From positions 62,001 through 126,000 of the forward strand of contig JAKCFJ010000006.1 in assembly GCA_025041175.1 (NCBI GenBank): 64,000 nt of DNA, read 5' to 3'. Positions 9,890-18,830 of the stretch are shown piece after piece. Source of the DNA: Halobacteriales archaeon YIM A00010. GTDB lineage: Archaea; Halobacteriota; Halobacteria; Halobacteriales; Haloarculaceae. Each line of letters starts with the position of its first letter. The stretch's first letter is position 1. The position numbers and the translations under genes are program-made. The notes beneath the pieces are model-generated. The model was given only the letters and a program-made list of their open reading frames with translations. It searched no databases and was not told the origin of the DNA.

Positions 9890-10068
9890 GATAAGAGAAA
9901 GGGTCGGTTAGACATATAAAGGTCGTTATGACGTTTTTCAGCCATAATATCCGCCAATCTTATCTCCTACCTCAAAATGGACCAACATCAAAGTTCCCTT
10001 GCCGTCCGCTCATTCGCCTCGAAATCGTCACAAAAACTTCTAAGTAGATACCACGGTCTCGTCATAGT
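9890..10068. promoter_or_regulatory. Divergent promoter region between the nuclease/methyltransferase pair and brxA
   Basis: 179 bp between two diverging transcription units. It holds the second copy of the 24-base repeat at 9985-10008 (CATCAAAGTTCCCTTGCCG). AT-rich stretches near 9895-9950 and 10031-10048 could serve as TATA elements for the two directions. No Shine-Dalgarno sequence stands right before ATG 10069, consistent with leaderless transcription in haloarchaea. Confidence 0.45.
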
Positions 10069-10908
10069 ATGGCTACAGGTCGAAACGGGGATTTGGATTC
10101 ATGGGTCCCATCTCTCGTCGGGACACTCCCCGAATCGAAAATCACGATGGCTTTAACTCGGTGTGGTCTCCAGACCGACCGAACGCACGAGATCTCCTCT
10201 CTCTACGCGGACGAACTCGACTGGACCTCGGTGAAAGAAATCTGGTACGAGGACCGCGTTGCGAATCGGAGTAGTCGAAACAGTTCGAAGTCTCTGCTCA
10301 TTGCTATTCGAGCACGTCTTCAGTCAGCTAGTGAAGGACTTCCTTCGGTTCTGCTGCTCCCAGCAATCCTGGACCAATGTCGAAATGAACGCGATCAGGC
10401 ACAGGTCCTCTTCCTCTATCTCGTCAACCACGACGGGCTGGCTCGCTATGTCGTCCACGAGTACCTCCACCGACTGATGAAACAAGGACCCTCCGCACTC
10501 GACTTCGAGACGGATACTGTTCTTAGCATTCTCGACGAGTTCCGCGACAAGGCTGGCGAACCGCTAGAGTACTCGGAATCCACACAGAAACGGTGGGTAC
10601 AGGGGCTCAGATCTGCCCTCAGGGATATCGGTGTACTCGAAGGAAAGACTGAGACCATGGGTAAACCACCAAAGGTCGGCGACGTGCCCCTCCAGGTCGC
10701 GGCCTACTACTCCTGGGCCCTGAGCGGCGACGAGTGGCTCACGAAGCCGATTGGCTGGCTCTACCTGTTCCAGTCCGAAGAGTACTGGGAACCCCAGAGT
10801 AAGCGTCTGGCCGGATATGAGGGGTGGACACACCACGAAGCTCGGAGTCGTGTCTGGTTCGAACCCGTCGACGACTTCTACACGAATCTCTCGGAGGGGC
10901 CGGCGTGA
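10069..10908 (+). CDS. brxA: BrxA-like BREX protein
   Basis: 279-residue protein at the head of the plus-strand BREX operon. BrxA (DUF1819) is a small helical, DNA-binding protein conserved in BREX types 1, 3, 5 and 6. Seen here: the opening helical region (ESKITMALTRCGLQ), a central helical segment (VLFLYLVNHDGLARYVVHEY) and a C-terminal winged-helix-like stretch near SGDEWLTKPIGWLYLF. No signal peptide or membrane segment. Its stop overlaps a possible GTG start of brxC at 10905. The assignment rests on position and general pattern rather than a single diagnostic motif; the length is somewhat above that of bacterial BrxA. Confidence 0.75.
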   Translation: MATGRNGDLDSWVPSLVGTLPESKITMALTRCGLQTDRTHEISSLYADELDWTSVKEIWYEDRVANRSSRNSSKSLLIAIRARLQSASEGLPSVLLLPAILDQCRNERDQAQVLFLYLVNHDGLARYVVHEYLHRLMKQGPSALDFETDTVLSILDEFRDKAGEPLEYSESTQKRWVQGLRSALRDIGVLEGKTETMGKPPKVGDVPLQVAAYYSWALSGDEWLTKPIGWLYLFQSEEYWEPQSKRLAGYEGWTHHEARSRVWFEPVDDFYTNLSEGPA

Positions 10909-10913
10909 CTTCC

Positions 10914-13900
10914 ATGAAGGACCTGTTCGAGAAACACGACGCGACCTTCGAGGAGTCGATTCGCATCGACCGGAAGTTCGAGGAGGACGAAGACAGAGCC
11001 GCTCATCGCGACCAGCTCTACCGCCACTACCTCGACACCTACCACATCACAAAGGCTTCAGAAAACTATCTCAAGGACTTCTTCGCTCGAATCCACGGCC
11101 ACGACGAGGAGATGCGCAAGGGAGCCAATCACTGGCTCTACGGGTACTACGGGAGCGGGAAGAGTCACCTGCTGACGGTCCTCAACCTCCTCACCGCGTC
11201 TGCAGATCTCGAAGAGGAAGACAGAGAGGAGGTCTGGAATCGGCTGGATTCGGATGGTTCCTACACCGAGCTCTTCGATACCTGGTCCTCGATGCTCGAC
11301 GAGTACCGTCTCGTCCCTCTCCCGATCAACCTCCTGAAGTACCAAAGCGTCCGGGAGCAGAGCTTCAGTGAAATCATCCTCCAAGCAGTCTATCAAGCAC
11401 GAGGCCTCTCGAACCGACTTGACGTCGCATTCTTCGAGGAGTGGTACCAGAATCAGGGAACGTGGGACCAACGTGATGACCTCACGAAAGAGATCCTCCA
11501 AGACGAAGACGTTCCAAACGCGCAACAGTACTCGTGGGACGACGTCCAGCAGTACCGAATCCTCTCCGACCTCGTCCTGGAGGAACTCGTCGAACGAGAG
11601 ACGGGCACCGCAGATGGGTTGACAGACATCCAACGGCAGGATATCGGGCAGCGGATGGCTGTCGAAGCCGTTGAGGCGTATCGACAAGACCTCGAAGCGG
11701 CGTCGGAGAAACCAGTCAAGATCGTCCTCCTCGTGGACGAGGTGACGCTGTTCATTGGTGGAAACTACCAGCGTCTCTCGGAACTCAACGCACTCGCGGA
11801 AAGTATCGATACGATTGGCGATGGAGACATCCAGATGGTCGCGACGGCGCAGTCCGAAATCGAGGACGTCCGACCGGGACTTGCCGCGAAGCAACTCGAC
11901 TTCGGGATTCTCAAGGACCGATTCCCACACCAGTACCACCTGCCAAGTCATCACGTCGGAGAAATCGTCCAGCGTCGCCTCCTCGAGAAGACCGAAGAGG
12001 GAGCAGACTGGGTTGAGTCAGAAGCACTGACGGCGCGGGTACATCCGACCTCCACGTTCGTCTACTCAGAGGTTGGACAAAACACAGAGCCACCTCTCAA
12101 TCGAGTAGACGAAGACAAGTTCGTAAAGTTCTATCCGCTCCTACCTTATCAGCCGGCGCTCTTCCTAGAGATTCTCTCGAATCTTCGGAACGAGTTGGCC
12201 GACTCGACGAAGTCGATCTTCTCAGGAACAGCGAGAGCAATTCTCGCCATCGTCGCCGGACTCCGGGACCGCTGGATGCGCGACGAGAAGAAAGACGAGC
12301 TGTCCCTCATCAGTCTCGTCGACTTCTATGACCTGATTCAATACGAACTCGAGGACATCATCCCCAACGAGATCGAAGTTCTAGAAGAGATTGAAGACGA
12401 CGAGAACACGACTGATTTCGATCTCAAGGTCGCAAAAGCAGTCTTACTCCTATCGTACGTGCCCGATTCAGTCCCACAGAACGACGCCAACATCGCGGTT
12501 GCAGTGATGGACGACCTTAACGGCCAGCCGCGGACGACTGTCCGAAACCAGGTCCAGAATTCACTGGAGAACCTCGACAAGTACATCAGGCCAAACACGG
12601 CCGAGGACGGGCCTCTACTCCGAATCACGGATCGAGAGGAACGAGAGATCATCGAAGAGGCACGCAAAAATCGCGAGAACCCAGATTGGGACGAGATTAT
12701 CGCTGCTCTCGACAACGAACTTTGGGCAGACATCCGTCCTCGCCTGAACCTGCCAACGTCGGTTCCCTACGGCGGAGACGGTGACAACTACCCCATCTCG
12801 TATAGCTTCTCCATCGATGGGCAACCACTAGATGGGGATGACGAGCACGAGAGTGCGCTCGAAGCATCCATCGTTATCCGGGGCGTGCGACCTGATGTCG
12901 ACTCTAAGAAAGTCAACGAGGGAACGATCTACTGGTCGGTCAAGGAGGATGGATTGGATGATCTCCGAAGCCAGCTCATCGAGTGGTGGTCGTTCCACAA
13001 AGCGACGGCCGAGACGGAGACACCCGATACGATAGCCCGAGACGTCGACGATGCAGCGGACAGGGTGAAAAGTAAGCTCGCGAGCGCACTCAAAGATGGC
13101 TCGTACAAGGTTGAATCTCAGGAACCCCGTGGTCTCGAGTCTGCGGTCAAAGAGTGCATCAACCGTGCCTATCCCTCGTTCTTCCACCCCGTCATGCTCG
13201 AGGTGGACCAGAGCTACCTCTCGGAGCTAAAACGACTCGACGACGACGAGGAGTACCCGGAGTGGGCACAGAAAATCGATGTCCCAACACCAGATGCGGA
13301 GGTGTCCACGATGGGGACGATTGCGAAAGAGATTCGAGGCGCCGTCGGTCGAACGCTGGTCGACCATGACAACGAGATGGGTCTGCCAGCGCTCTTCGAG
13401 AAGATCACCGAGGAGACGCCGTTCTACGGGGAGGTCAAACCGGCAGTAACGGCGGTCCTCTGGGGGCTGTGTCGCGCGGGAGAGTTCCGTCCCGTTGCAG
13501 AGGACGGAGAGGCTCTCGCCGCGGATGAACTGCTGACGCTCTCTCAACAGATGGAGATCAAGCTGCGTACGGCACCGTCGTCGACGTCGCTCAAGGAACA
13601 GTTCATCGATGCTGGAATCATCGACCCGATTCAGACGGTCGACGAGGGAATTGTTGCTCTCGAAGAACTGAACGAGTCGATGAAGAGACGAGCACGAACG
13701 CTTGCAGAGACGACAGAAGTCAGTACAGAGACTGAACTGGAGAACGATGCGCTCGTCTCTCTGGTAGCGGCGTTCAGTAATACTCTCTCCGAAATGGCAG
13801 ATACTGCAGAATCTCGCGTCGAAGCAATCACTGCAGACGATACGGATTGGGAGAAAGTAATCGATCAGGTGGCGAGTGACGAAGAGTGGATATCTGCGGT

Positions 13901-14606
13901 GGAAGAGCGATGGGAATCCAGAGAACCCTACCTGTTACAACTCGACGGTCTGCTACGGTTCAGCGAACTGGAAATCGAATGGCTTGGCCAATCGTTCTAC
14001 GACGCACTGAACCAACTAACCCAACAACTCAACGCAGAATCTAGTCGGGAGTGGTGGACACAGGAAGGATGGCAGTCCTTTGATCAGTCACTGGACGCTC
14101 GGTTGACTGCTATCGCGGCACTTGAAGAGGATTGGTCAGCTCAGGTAGCGGAGACCGACGCGAAATCACTAGCGACGGACCTTGAGGAGCATCAATGGCT
14201 GATTCCGCCGTTACAGCTTCCAGAGCATAGCGTTCATGATGGATTTCAGTCCGGATATCTCCGCCCACTACGGCACTTCAGGGATACCAATGAGGATATC
14301 CAAGCCTGCGTTAGTGCGCTGACGAACCGAGAGCCCGGAACCCATGATGAGCGCGCGTTGAAACGAGCACTCGGGACAGTGTCCTCGACGACGGATTGGG
14401 ACAGCCTTACTGAAGACCGAGTTGACACATATCGAGAAAAGCACGAGACTGTAGAACAGCTAGTCGGTGGGACTCACCCCGACGAAATTGAAGGAGTAGG
14501 TGTGCTATTCGGCGATGAGTCTGCACTCAAGGGACAATTTGAGCGTATCGTGAAGTCGAGGAAGCCGACGATCGAGCAGGTCGATGGAGGTGTGGTTATC
14601 AAATGA
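10914..14606 (+). CDS. brxC: BrxC, large BREX P-loop ATPase (first copy)
   Basis: ATPase of about 1230 residues. Walker A YYGSGKSHLL lies near residues 78-87 and Walker B IVLLVDEVTLF near 270. A long, acidic, helix-rich C-terminal region follows. BrxC/PglY proteins of this size are core BREX components and probably form a multimeric complex with PglZ and PglX. The frame extends upstream inside brxA; the best starts are ATG 10914 or GTG 10905, the latter overlapping the brxA stop as GTGA. The gene overlaps brxB by 4 bp at its 3' end. The second brxC at 15222 is distantly related, and the presence of two copies is the hallmark of type 5. Confidence 0.9.
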   Translation: MKDLFEKHDATFEESIRIDRKFEEDEDRAAHRDQLYRHYLDTYHITKASENYLKDFFARIHGHDEEMRKGANHWLYGYYGSGKSHLLTVLNLLTASADLEEEDREEVWNRLDSDGSYTELFDTWSSMLDEYRLVPLPINLLKYQSVREQSFSEIILQAVYQARGLSNRLDVAFFEEWYQNQGTWDQRDDLTKEILQDEDVPNAQQYSWDDVQQYRILSDLVLEELVERETGTADGLTDIQRQDIGQRMAVEAVEAYRQDLEAASEKPVKIVLLVDEVTLFIGGNYQRLSELNALAESIDTIGDGDIQMVATAQSEIEDVRPGLAAKQLDFGILKDRFPHQYHLPSHHVGEIVQRRLLEKTEEGADWVESEALTARVHPTSTFVYSEVGQNTEPPLNRVDEDKFVKFYPLLPYQPALFLEILSNLRNELADSTKSIFSGTARAILAIVAGLRDRWMRDEKKDELSLISLVDFYDLIQYELEDIIPNEIEVLEEIEDDENTTDFDLKVAKAVLLLSYVPDSVPQNDANIAVAVMDDLNGQPRTTVRNQVQNSLENLDKYIRPNTAEDGPLLRITDREEREIIEEARKNRENPDWDEIIAALDNELWADIRPRLNLPTSVPYGGDGDNYPISYSFSIDGQPLDGDDEHESALEASIVIRGVRPDVDSKKVNEGTIYWSVKEDGLDDLRSQLIEWWSFHKATAETETPDTIARDVDDAADRVKSKLASALKDGSYKVESQEPRGLESAVKECINRAYPSFFHPVMLEVDQSYLSELKRLDDDEEYPEWAQKIDVPTPDAEVSTMGTIAKEIRGAVGRTLVDHDNEMGLPALFEKITEETPFYGEVKPAVTAVLWGLCRAGEFRPVAEDGEALAADELLTLSQQMEIKLRTAPSSTSLKEQFIDAGIIDPIQTVDEGIVALEELNESMKRRARTLAETTEVSTETELENDALVSLVAAFSNTLSEMADTAESRVEAITADDTDWEKVIDQVASDEEWISAVEERWESREPYLLQLDGLLRFSELEIEWLGQSFYDALNQLTQQLNAESSREWWTQEGWQSFDQSLDARLTAIAALEEDWSAQVAETDAKSLATDLEEHQWLIPPLQLPEHSVHDGFQSGYLRPLRHFRDTNEDIQACVSALTNREPGTHDERALKRALGTVSSTTDWDSLTEDRVDTYREKHETVEQLVGGTHPDEIEGVGVLFGDESALKGQFERIVKSRKPTIEQVDGGVVIK

Positions 14607-15229
14607 CGTCGACGCGAAACCCGCTCAAGAGATTCACCAAAGAGTTGGTCGACTTCGCAAGTGGCGAACGACGGGGAATTCGAAATCCCTTCGTCATGGT
14701 TCCGGTCGAACCATCTGTTGAACATCGCGTGACCGAACGGTTGATTCGATGGGCGGATCCCGAGACACCAGATACACTGACAAACTGGGTTGACGTCGAG
14801 GATCAGGCTGGCAACGAACTCAAAGTCGAGTGTGTTCGGCTAGACCATCTGATGCCTGAAACGCACGTTTTCGAGACCACCCTCGACCTCGGGCCGCTTG
14901 AGCGAACCACCACCAAAGCAGTGACGGAGACGCTCGAAACGAGTCTAGCTGACGAACTCATCGGGAAACTCGTCGATGAACAACTCAAAGGCGAGAATGC
15001 GCAGCAACATATCCTCCTGCTGCTGAACCTCGGAAGCCTCTATCCGTTCACCCGCGCCTCAGAGTTGCTCGATGAGATGGATCGCCGAAACGTGAACTCC
15101 ACAATCGGAATCCCGTTCCCTGGTCGGATCAGAGGAGGGAAATTGAGCTTCTTCAACGAGGACGCTCGCCACTACTACCCAGCCCACCGAATTGACGAGA
15201 AGATCACTGAGGTGTATCTCGATGATTGA
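14603..15229 (+). CDS. brxB: BrxB-like BREX protein
   Basis: 208-residue protein between the two brxC genes, overlapping the first by ATGA and the second by 8 bp. BrxB (DUF1788) is a small soluble protein of BREX types 1, 5 and 6 whose exact role is unknown. The sequence shows the family pattern: an N-terminal region with PFVMVPVEPSVEH, a central LDHLMPETHVFETT, and a C-terminal strand-loop pattern HILLLLNLGSLYPFTRASELL followed by IPFPGRIRGGKLSFFNED. The part LLNLGSLYPFTRAS...IPFPG is like the NTPase-like fold predicted for BrxB. No membrane segment. Confidence 0.85.
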   Translation: MTSTRNPLKRFTKELVDFASGERRGIRNPFVMVPVEPSVEHRVTERLIRWADPETPDTLTNWVDVEDQAGNELKVECVRLDHLMPETHVFETTLDLGPLERTTTKAVTETLETSLADELIGKLVDEQLKGENAQQHILLLLNLGSLYPFTRASELLDEMDRRNVNSTIGIPFPGRIRGGKLSFFNEDARHYYPAHRIDEKITEVYLDD

Positions 15230-18200
15230 TACGACACTTGAATCACTGTTTGCTCGCTCGCCGACGCGAGAACTCGAAGAAGTACAGAAAGTCAACGAAG
15301 TCGGCCAAGCCGAACGCGACATCGACGAGTTCTACGAGACTGATAGCGCTCGAAAGGTACTCACAGAACTTGGAGAGATTGTCGACAGCACAGGATCACA
15401 GCCTCGGTTCCGGTACGTCCATGCCACCTTCGGGTCTGGGAAAACACACCTCCTGAAACTAATCGGAATCGCGACTGGCGAGATTGAGGGACTCGAAACC
15501 GTCGCCCCAAAGCTTTCGAGTCAATTCTCCGGGTTCAAGGAATTCAGAGACCGACTCAATTCGTCCCACATTGACCACCTTGTTCCTCTGTTCATGAACC
15601 TCCTCGACCGGGACAAGGTTCGTGACTCGACGCTCTCACTCCTGATCTACGAGGAGCTGGGGAATCAACTCAACTACCCGACTGACCCGCTCTGGTTACT
15701 TGAGTGGGTGTGGGCCTTAGAAATCGAGCACGGGCTCTGGGAGGCCGTACGCTCAGTAGATCACAACGGAATGTCGCTGCAGGAAGCTGCACAAGACAAG
15801 GCCGCGCTTCGTCCCTGGCTCTATGAAGCTCTTCCCGAGATGGACGAGACTGATGGCACGCCCTACGCAACGGAAGAAGGCGTCAAGGAATCGATCGAGC
15901 AAGCCTCAGGCCAAATCAGTACTGAAGCGTTCACGCCCGATGAACTCGTAGAACGACTGGACCGAACAAAGCGCTACTTGCAGGAATCGGGCGAGACGTA
16001 CGAGTTCCTCATTGGACTCGACGAAGTCGCCATCTACGTCGGTGACCAGCAACACCGCTATCGGGAGTTTATCGAGACTGTAGAGACACTTATTGATGGA
16101 GTTAATCCACCGATAGTCGCGACTGGTCAATGGTCAATACGAGATAACCAGCAGGATTTCGTCGGTGAAGTCGACGATGAGGCGTGGTACACGAACGAGG
16201 TAATGTTGAGTGGTGCCGATACCGAGATCATCGTCAGAAAGCGATGGCTCCGAAAGTCAGATTCCGGCACGGAAACGGTACACGGCTTGTTTGAGCGAGC
16301 TCCTGATTTCGAACCAGAGCTTGCCGACGCTTCCGAATACACCGACGTCGGAGATCCTCTGGAGGCGTACCCCTTCCGTGAACATGACCTCTGGTTGCTC
16401 CGTGAGGTCATGCAGAGCCTCAAGAAAGAAGACTTGGAAGTGGACAGGGAGTATGTACAGGGACGCGCACTGCTGATTCTCGTCCGTTCTCTCTTCACGA
16501 GCTTCGATTGGGCCCAGAAAGAACCGGGAGCGATCGTTGCGTGGGATGAAATCTATGACCTAATTGAGCGCGAAACGATGGACATTCCGGGATGGGCTAA
16601 GGACCAGATCCAGAAAATCGAGAACACGACTGACGAGATGGGAGTGAGCGTCGCGAAGGTCCTCTATCTCCTTGGCCAAGTCGACGCCGTCCCGACAACG
16701 AAGGAAAACATCACGCGGCTTCTGGTTGGTTCAGTAGATACTGACATCGATCAACTCGAAAGCGATGTCGAGAAAGCCCTCGAAGCGCTGATGGAGGACA
16801 ACTTCGTTCGAACCGACGAGAGTGTCCAACCGCAGACATATAGAATCCTGTCGAAGGAGATTGTCGAATTCTGGGATCAGGTCCACCGAGAGGCAGCAGG
16901 GCTTCCCAAACACCAAGTTCGCTACAATATCGAGGATCTTCTTCGAGAGGCTGACCGTGGTCGGTTGACTGCCGATGATTCGCTCCGCACGCGGAACATC
17001 GATGGGATCTCCGACGCGCCGTACACGTTCCGCTACACCGTATTAGATCAGGTCGATGCATCACCGGAACCCCGTTTCGATGGTGTGGTTGCCAGAGTAC
17101 TCGCAGCAGACTCGGATACAATAGAAGAATCGCGAACGACATGGCAGGAAGCAAACGCTGGTGAGCAAGGAGTTGAAGATGTCCTTGTCGTTATTGAGCT
17201 TTCGGAGGGGCTTCGCGAAAGTATTCGGCATCTGATTGCGTTGGATACGTTATTGGAACCGGGTGCAAGCGCAGATCTCCGGATCGAGCAACAACAAGAG
17301 GAGGAGACTGTCGAAGATGAGATCGAAGAACTCCTCTATGCAGCGAAGCTCTATACGCCAGACCATACCACGACGCGAGGGACCTATCTAAGCAACATCG
17401 ATAGTGTGCTCGCTGATGCTGTCAGGGATAAGTTCAATAACAGGAAGACGCTCGATACGCGGCTGCAGGAGGTCGACGACGCTCGCACCCTCTTCGAGTT
17501 CTTCAATGGGAATGGTACGTGGCCGTTCTCAGCCGACGACGCAGAAACGCTCGGAGTCAAAACAGTTCCGAGAGAAATCAGTGATGGGTGGGTTGAAGAG
17601 TTCCTCAACGATTACGCTGGAGAGGAATTGGTGAGCGGAGAGACTGTCCTCGAAGAAATCGCGGGTCGGCGTGGGAAATATCTCGGCACGCCACGCGAAG
17701 CACTCGCCGCGCTTCTGATCACGCTCGCCGCGGCAAACAAAATCGAGATCAGACGCGATGGTGTCCGTATCGAGGACCCGGGCGAAATCGGGCGTGGAAT
17801 GCGGCGGCTTTCCGATATCCGGGACATCGATATTGGATTCGATCCCGTGGACATTGAGGGCAGTAGCAATCTAAAGGCGGTCTATCAGTCTCTCCGAGGA
17901 TTCGCACCGCAAGGGAACGATCCAACCGCTTGGCTCTCCAATCTCGCATCCTGGGCAGAGGAGAATAGTTCGGATATTCGGAATACCTGTGCTCGTGTAG
18001 ATCTCGAATTCGACGAGGAAATCACGCTGGATGCGCTTCGTGACGCGTTAGAATCAGGGATGGCAGGTGGCGAACTTGACGATGCAGTATTAACTGAATC
18101 ACCAGTACCAACGCAGGCAGAGTGGTTCCACAAAGCAGAACCATTATTCGAGGGAGATGAGCCGCTCTGGGACGAGTTCGACAGTACACTCGAGACGATG

Positions 18201-18830
18201 CGGGCACTGTACCCTGATGCTGCGATTACCTACAAGATGGAGGATGCCGTTGATGGGTCACGCATCCCTTCCAAGGAAAGCCTCACTAAACTCCAGACAG
18301 AGGCTCATGACTTCCGCGCCTCACAGATTAGTGAACTCCATCATCTTCTCACGGGAACCACACCTGAAGCGGATTCGATCTCGGACTTCTGTTCAGCGGT
18401 CGAGCAAGTGTTTCTGGATCACGATGTAATCGTGGATATTGATACCGCCACCGAGACGATTTCAGGAGTGACTTTCGAGTCGCTCAGAGAACTCGATGAG
18501 ATTGCGGCATCCGCGGAAGACATCTCCGAATCAGATATCGCATCAGGAAACGCAGTCAGTCAGCGAAGCAGCTCACGAGAATCTCGGTACGTCATTACGA
18601 AGCAGGTGAAACGTGCGCTAAGCGGGCCAGACCTCGTCACATCGTCTCGAGCAGATGCGTTGGTAAAACAGGCCGATGCAAAGCTCCAGTCAAAAGACGA
18701 TGACGAGGACGACGAAGACGATGAAGACCAAGAGGGCGATGGACAATCAGTCGACGAGCTCTGGGCAGAGGTAACAGAACCAGGTGACGGAACTATCGTG
18801 GTTATCGATACAGAGGAGGGAGACCGATGA
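15222..18830 (+). CDS. brxC: BrxC2, second large BREX P-loop ATPase
   Basis: 1202-residue ATPase starting at ATG 15222, overlapping the brxB stop. Walker A ATFGSGKTHLLKL lies at about residues 68-80 and Walker B LIGLDEVAIYVG near 265-276. An extended helical region follows, ending in an acidic low-complexity stretch (DDDEDDEDDEDQEGDG) close to the C-terminus. It shares with the first BrxC only the overall plan and the P-loop. Type 5 BREX systems encode two such ATPases, which may form a mixed complex. Its stop overlaps the pglZ start as ATGA, so expression is coupled. Confidence 0.9.
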   Translation: MIDTTLESLFARSPTRELEEVQKVNEVGQAERDIDEFYETDSARKVLTELGEIVDSTGSQPRFRYVHATFGSGKTHLLKLIGIATGEIEGLETVAPKLSSQFSGFKEFRDRLNSSHIDHLVPLFMNLLDRDKVRDSTLSLLIYEELGNQLNYPTDPLWLLEWVWALEIEHGLWEAVRSVDHNGMSLQEAAQDKAALRPWLYEALPEMDETDGTPYATEEGVKESIEQASGQISTEAFTPDELVERLDRTKRYLQESGETYEFLIGLDEVAIYVGDQQHRYREFIETVETLIDGVNPPIVATGQWSIRDNQQDFVGEVDDEAWYTNEVMLSGADTEIIVRKRWLRKSDSGTETVHGLFERAPDFEPELADASEYTDVGDPLEAYPFREHDLWLLREVMQSLKKEDLEVDREYVQGRALLILVRSLFTSFDWAQKEPGAIVAWDEIYDLIERETMDIPGWAKDQIQKIENTTDEMGVSVAKVLYLLGQVDAVPTTKENITRLLVGSVDTDIDQLESDVEKALEALMEDNFVRTDESVQPQTYRILSKEIVEFWDQVHREAAGLPKHQVRYNIEDLLREADRGRLTADDSLRTRNIDGISDAPYTFRYTVLDQVDASPEPRFDGVVARVLAADSDTIEESRTTWQEANAGEQGVEDVLVVIELSEGLRESIRHLIALDTLLEPGASADLRIEQQQEEETVEDEIEELLYAAKLYTPDHTTTRGTYLSNIDSVLADAVRDKFNNRKTLDTRLQEVDDARTLFEFFNGNGTWPFSADDAETLGVKTVPREISDGWVEEFLNDYAGEELVSGETVLEEIAGRRGKYLGTPREALAALLITLAAANKIEIRRDGVRIEDPGEIGRGMRRLSDIRDIDIGFDPVDIEGSSNLKAVYQSLRGFAPQGNDPTAWLSNLASWAEENSSDIRNTCARVDLEFDEEITLDALRDALESGMAGGELDDAVLTESPVPTQAEWFHKAEPLFEGDEPLWDEFDSTLETMRALYPDAAITYKMEDAVDGSRIPSKESLTKLQTEAHDFRASQISELHHLLTGTTPEADSISDFCSAVEQVFLDHDVIVDIDTATETISGVTFESLRELDEIAASAEDISESDIASGNAVSQRSSSRESRYVITKQVKRALSGPDLVTSSRADALVKQADAKLQSKDDDEDDEDDEDQEGDGQSVDELWAEVTEPGDGTIVVIDTEEGDR

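Noticed and set aside
18690-18760. GA-rich repeat-like stretch read as a possible DNA repeat
   Set aside because: It encodes the Asp/Glu-rich tail of BrxC2, so the repetition is explained by codons for acidic residues.
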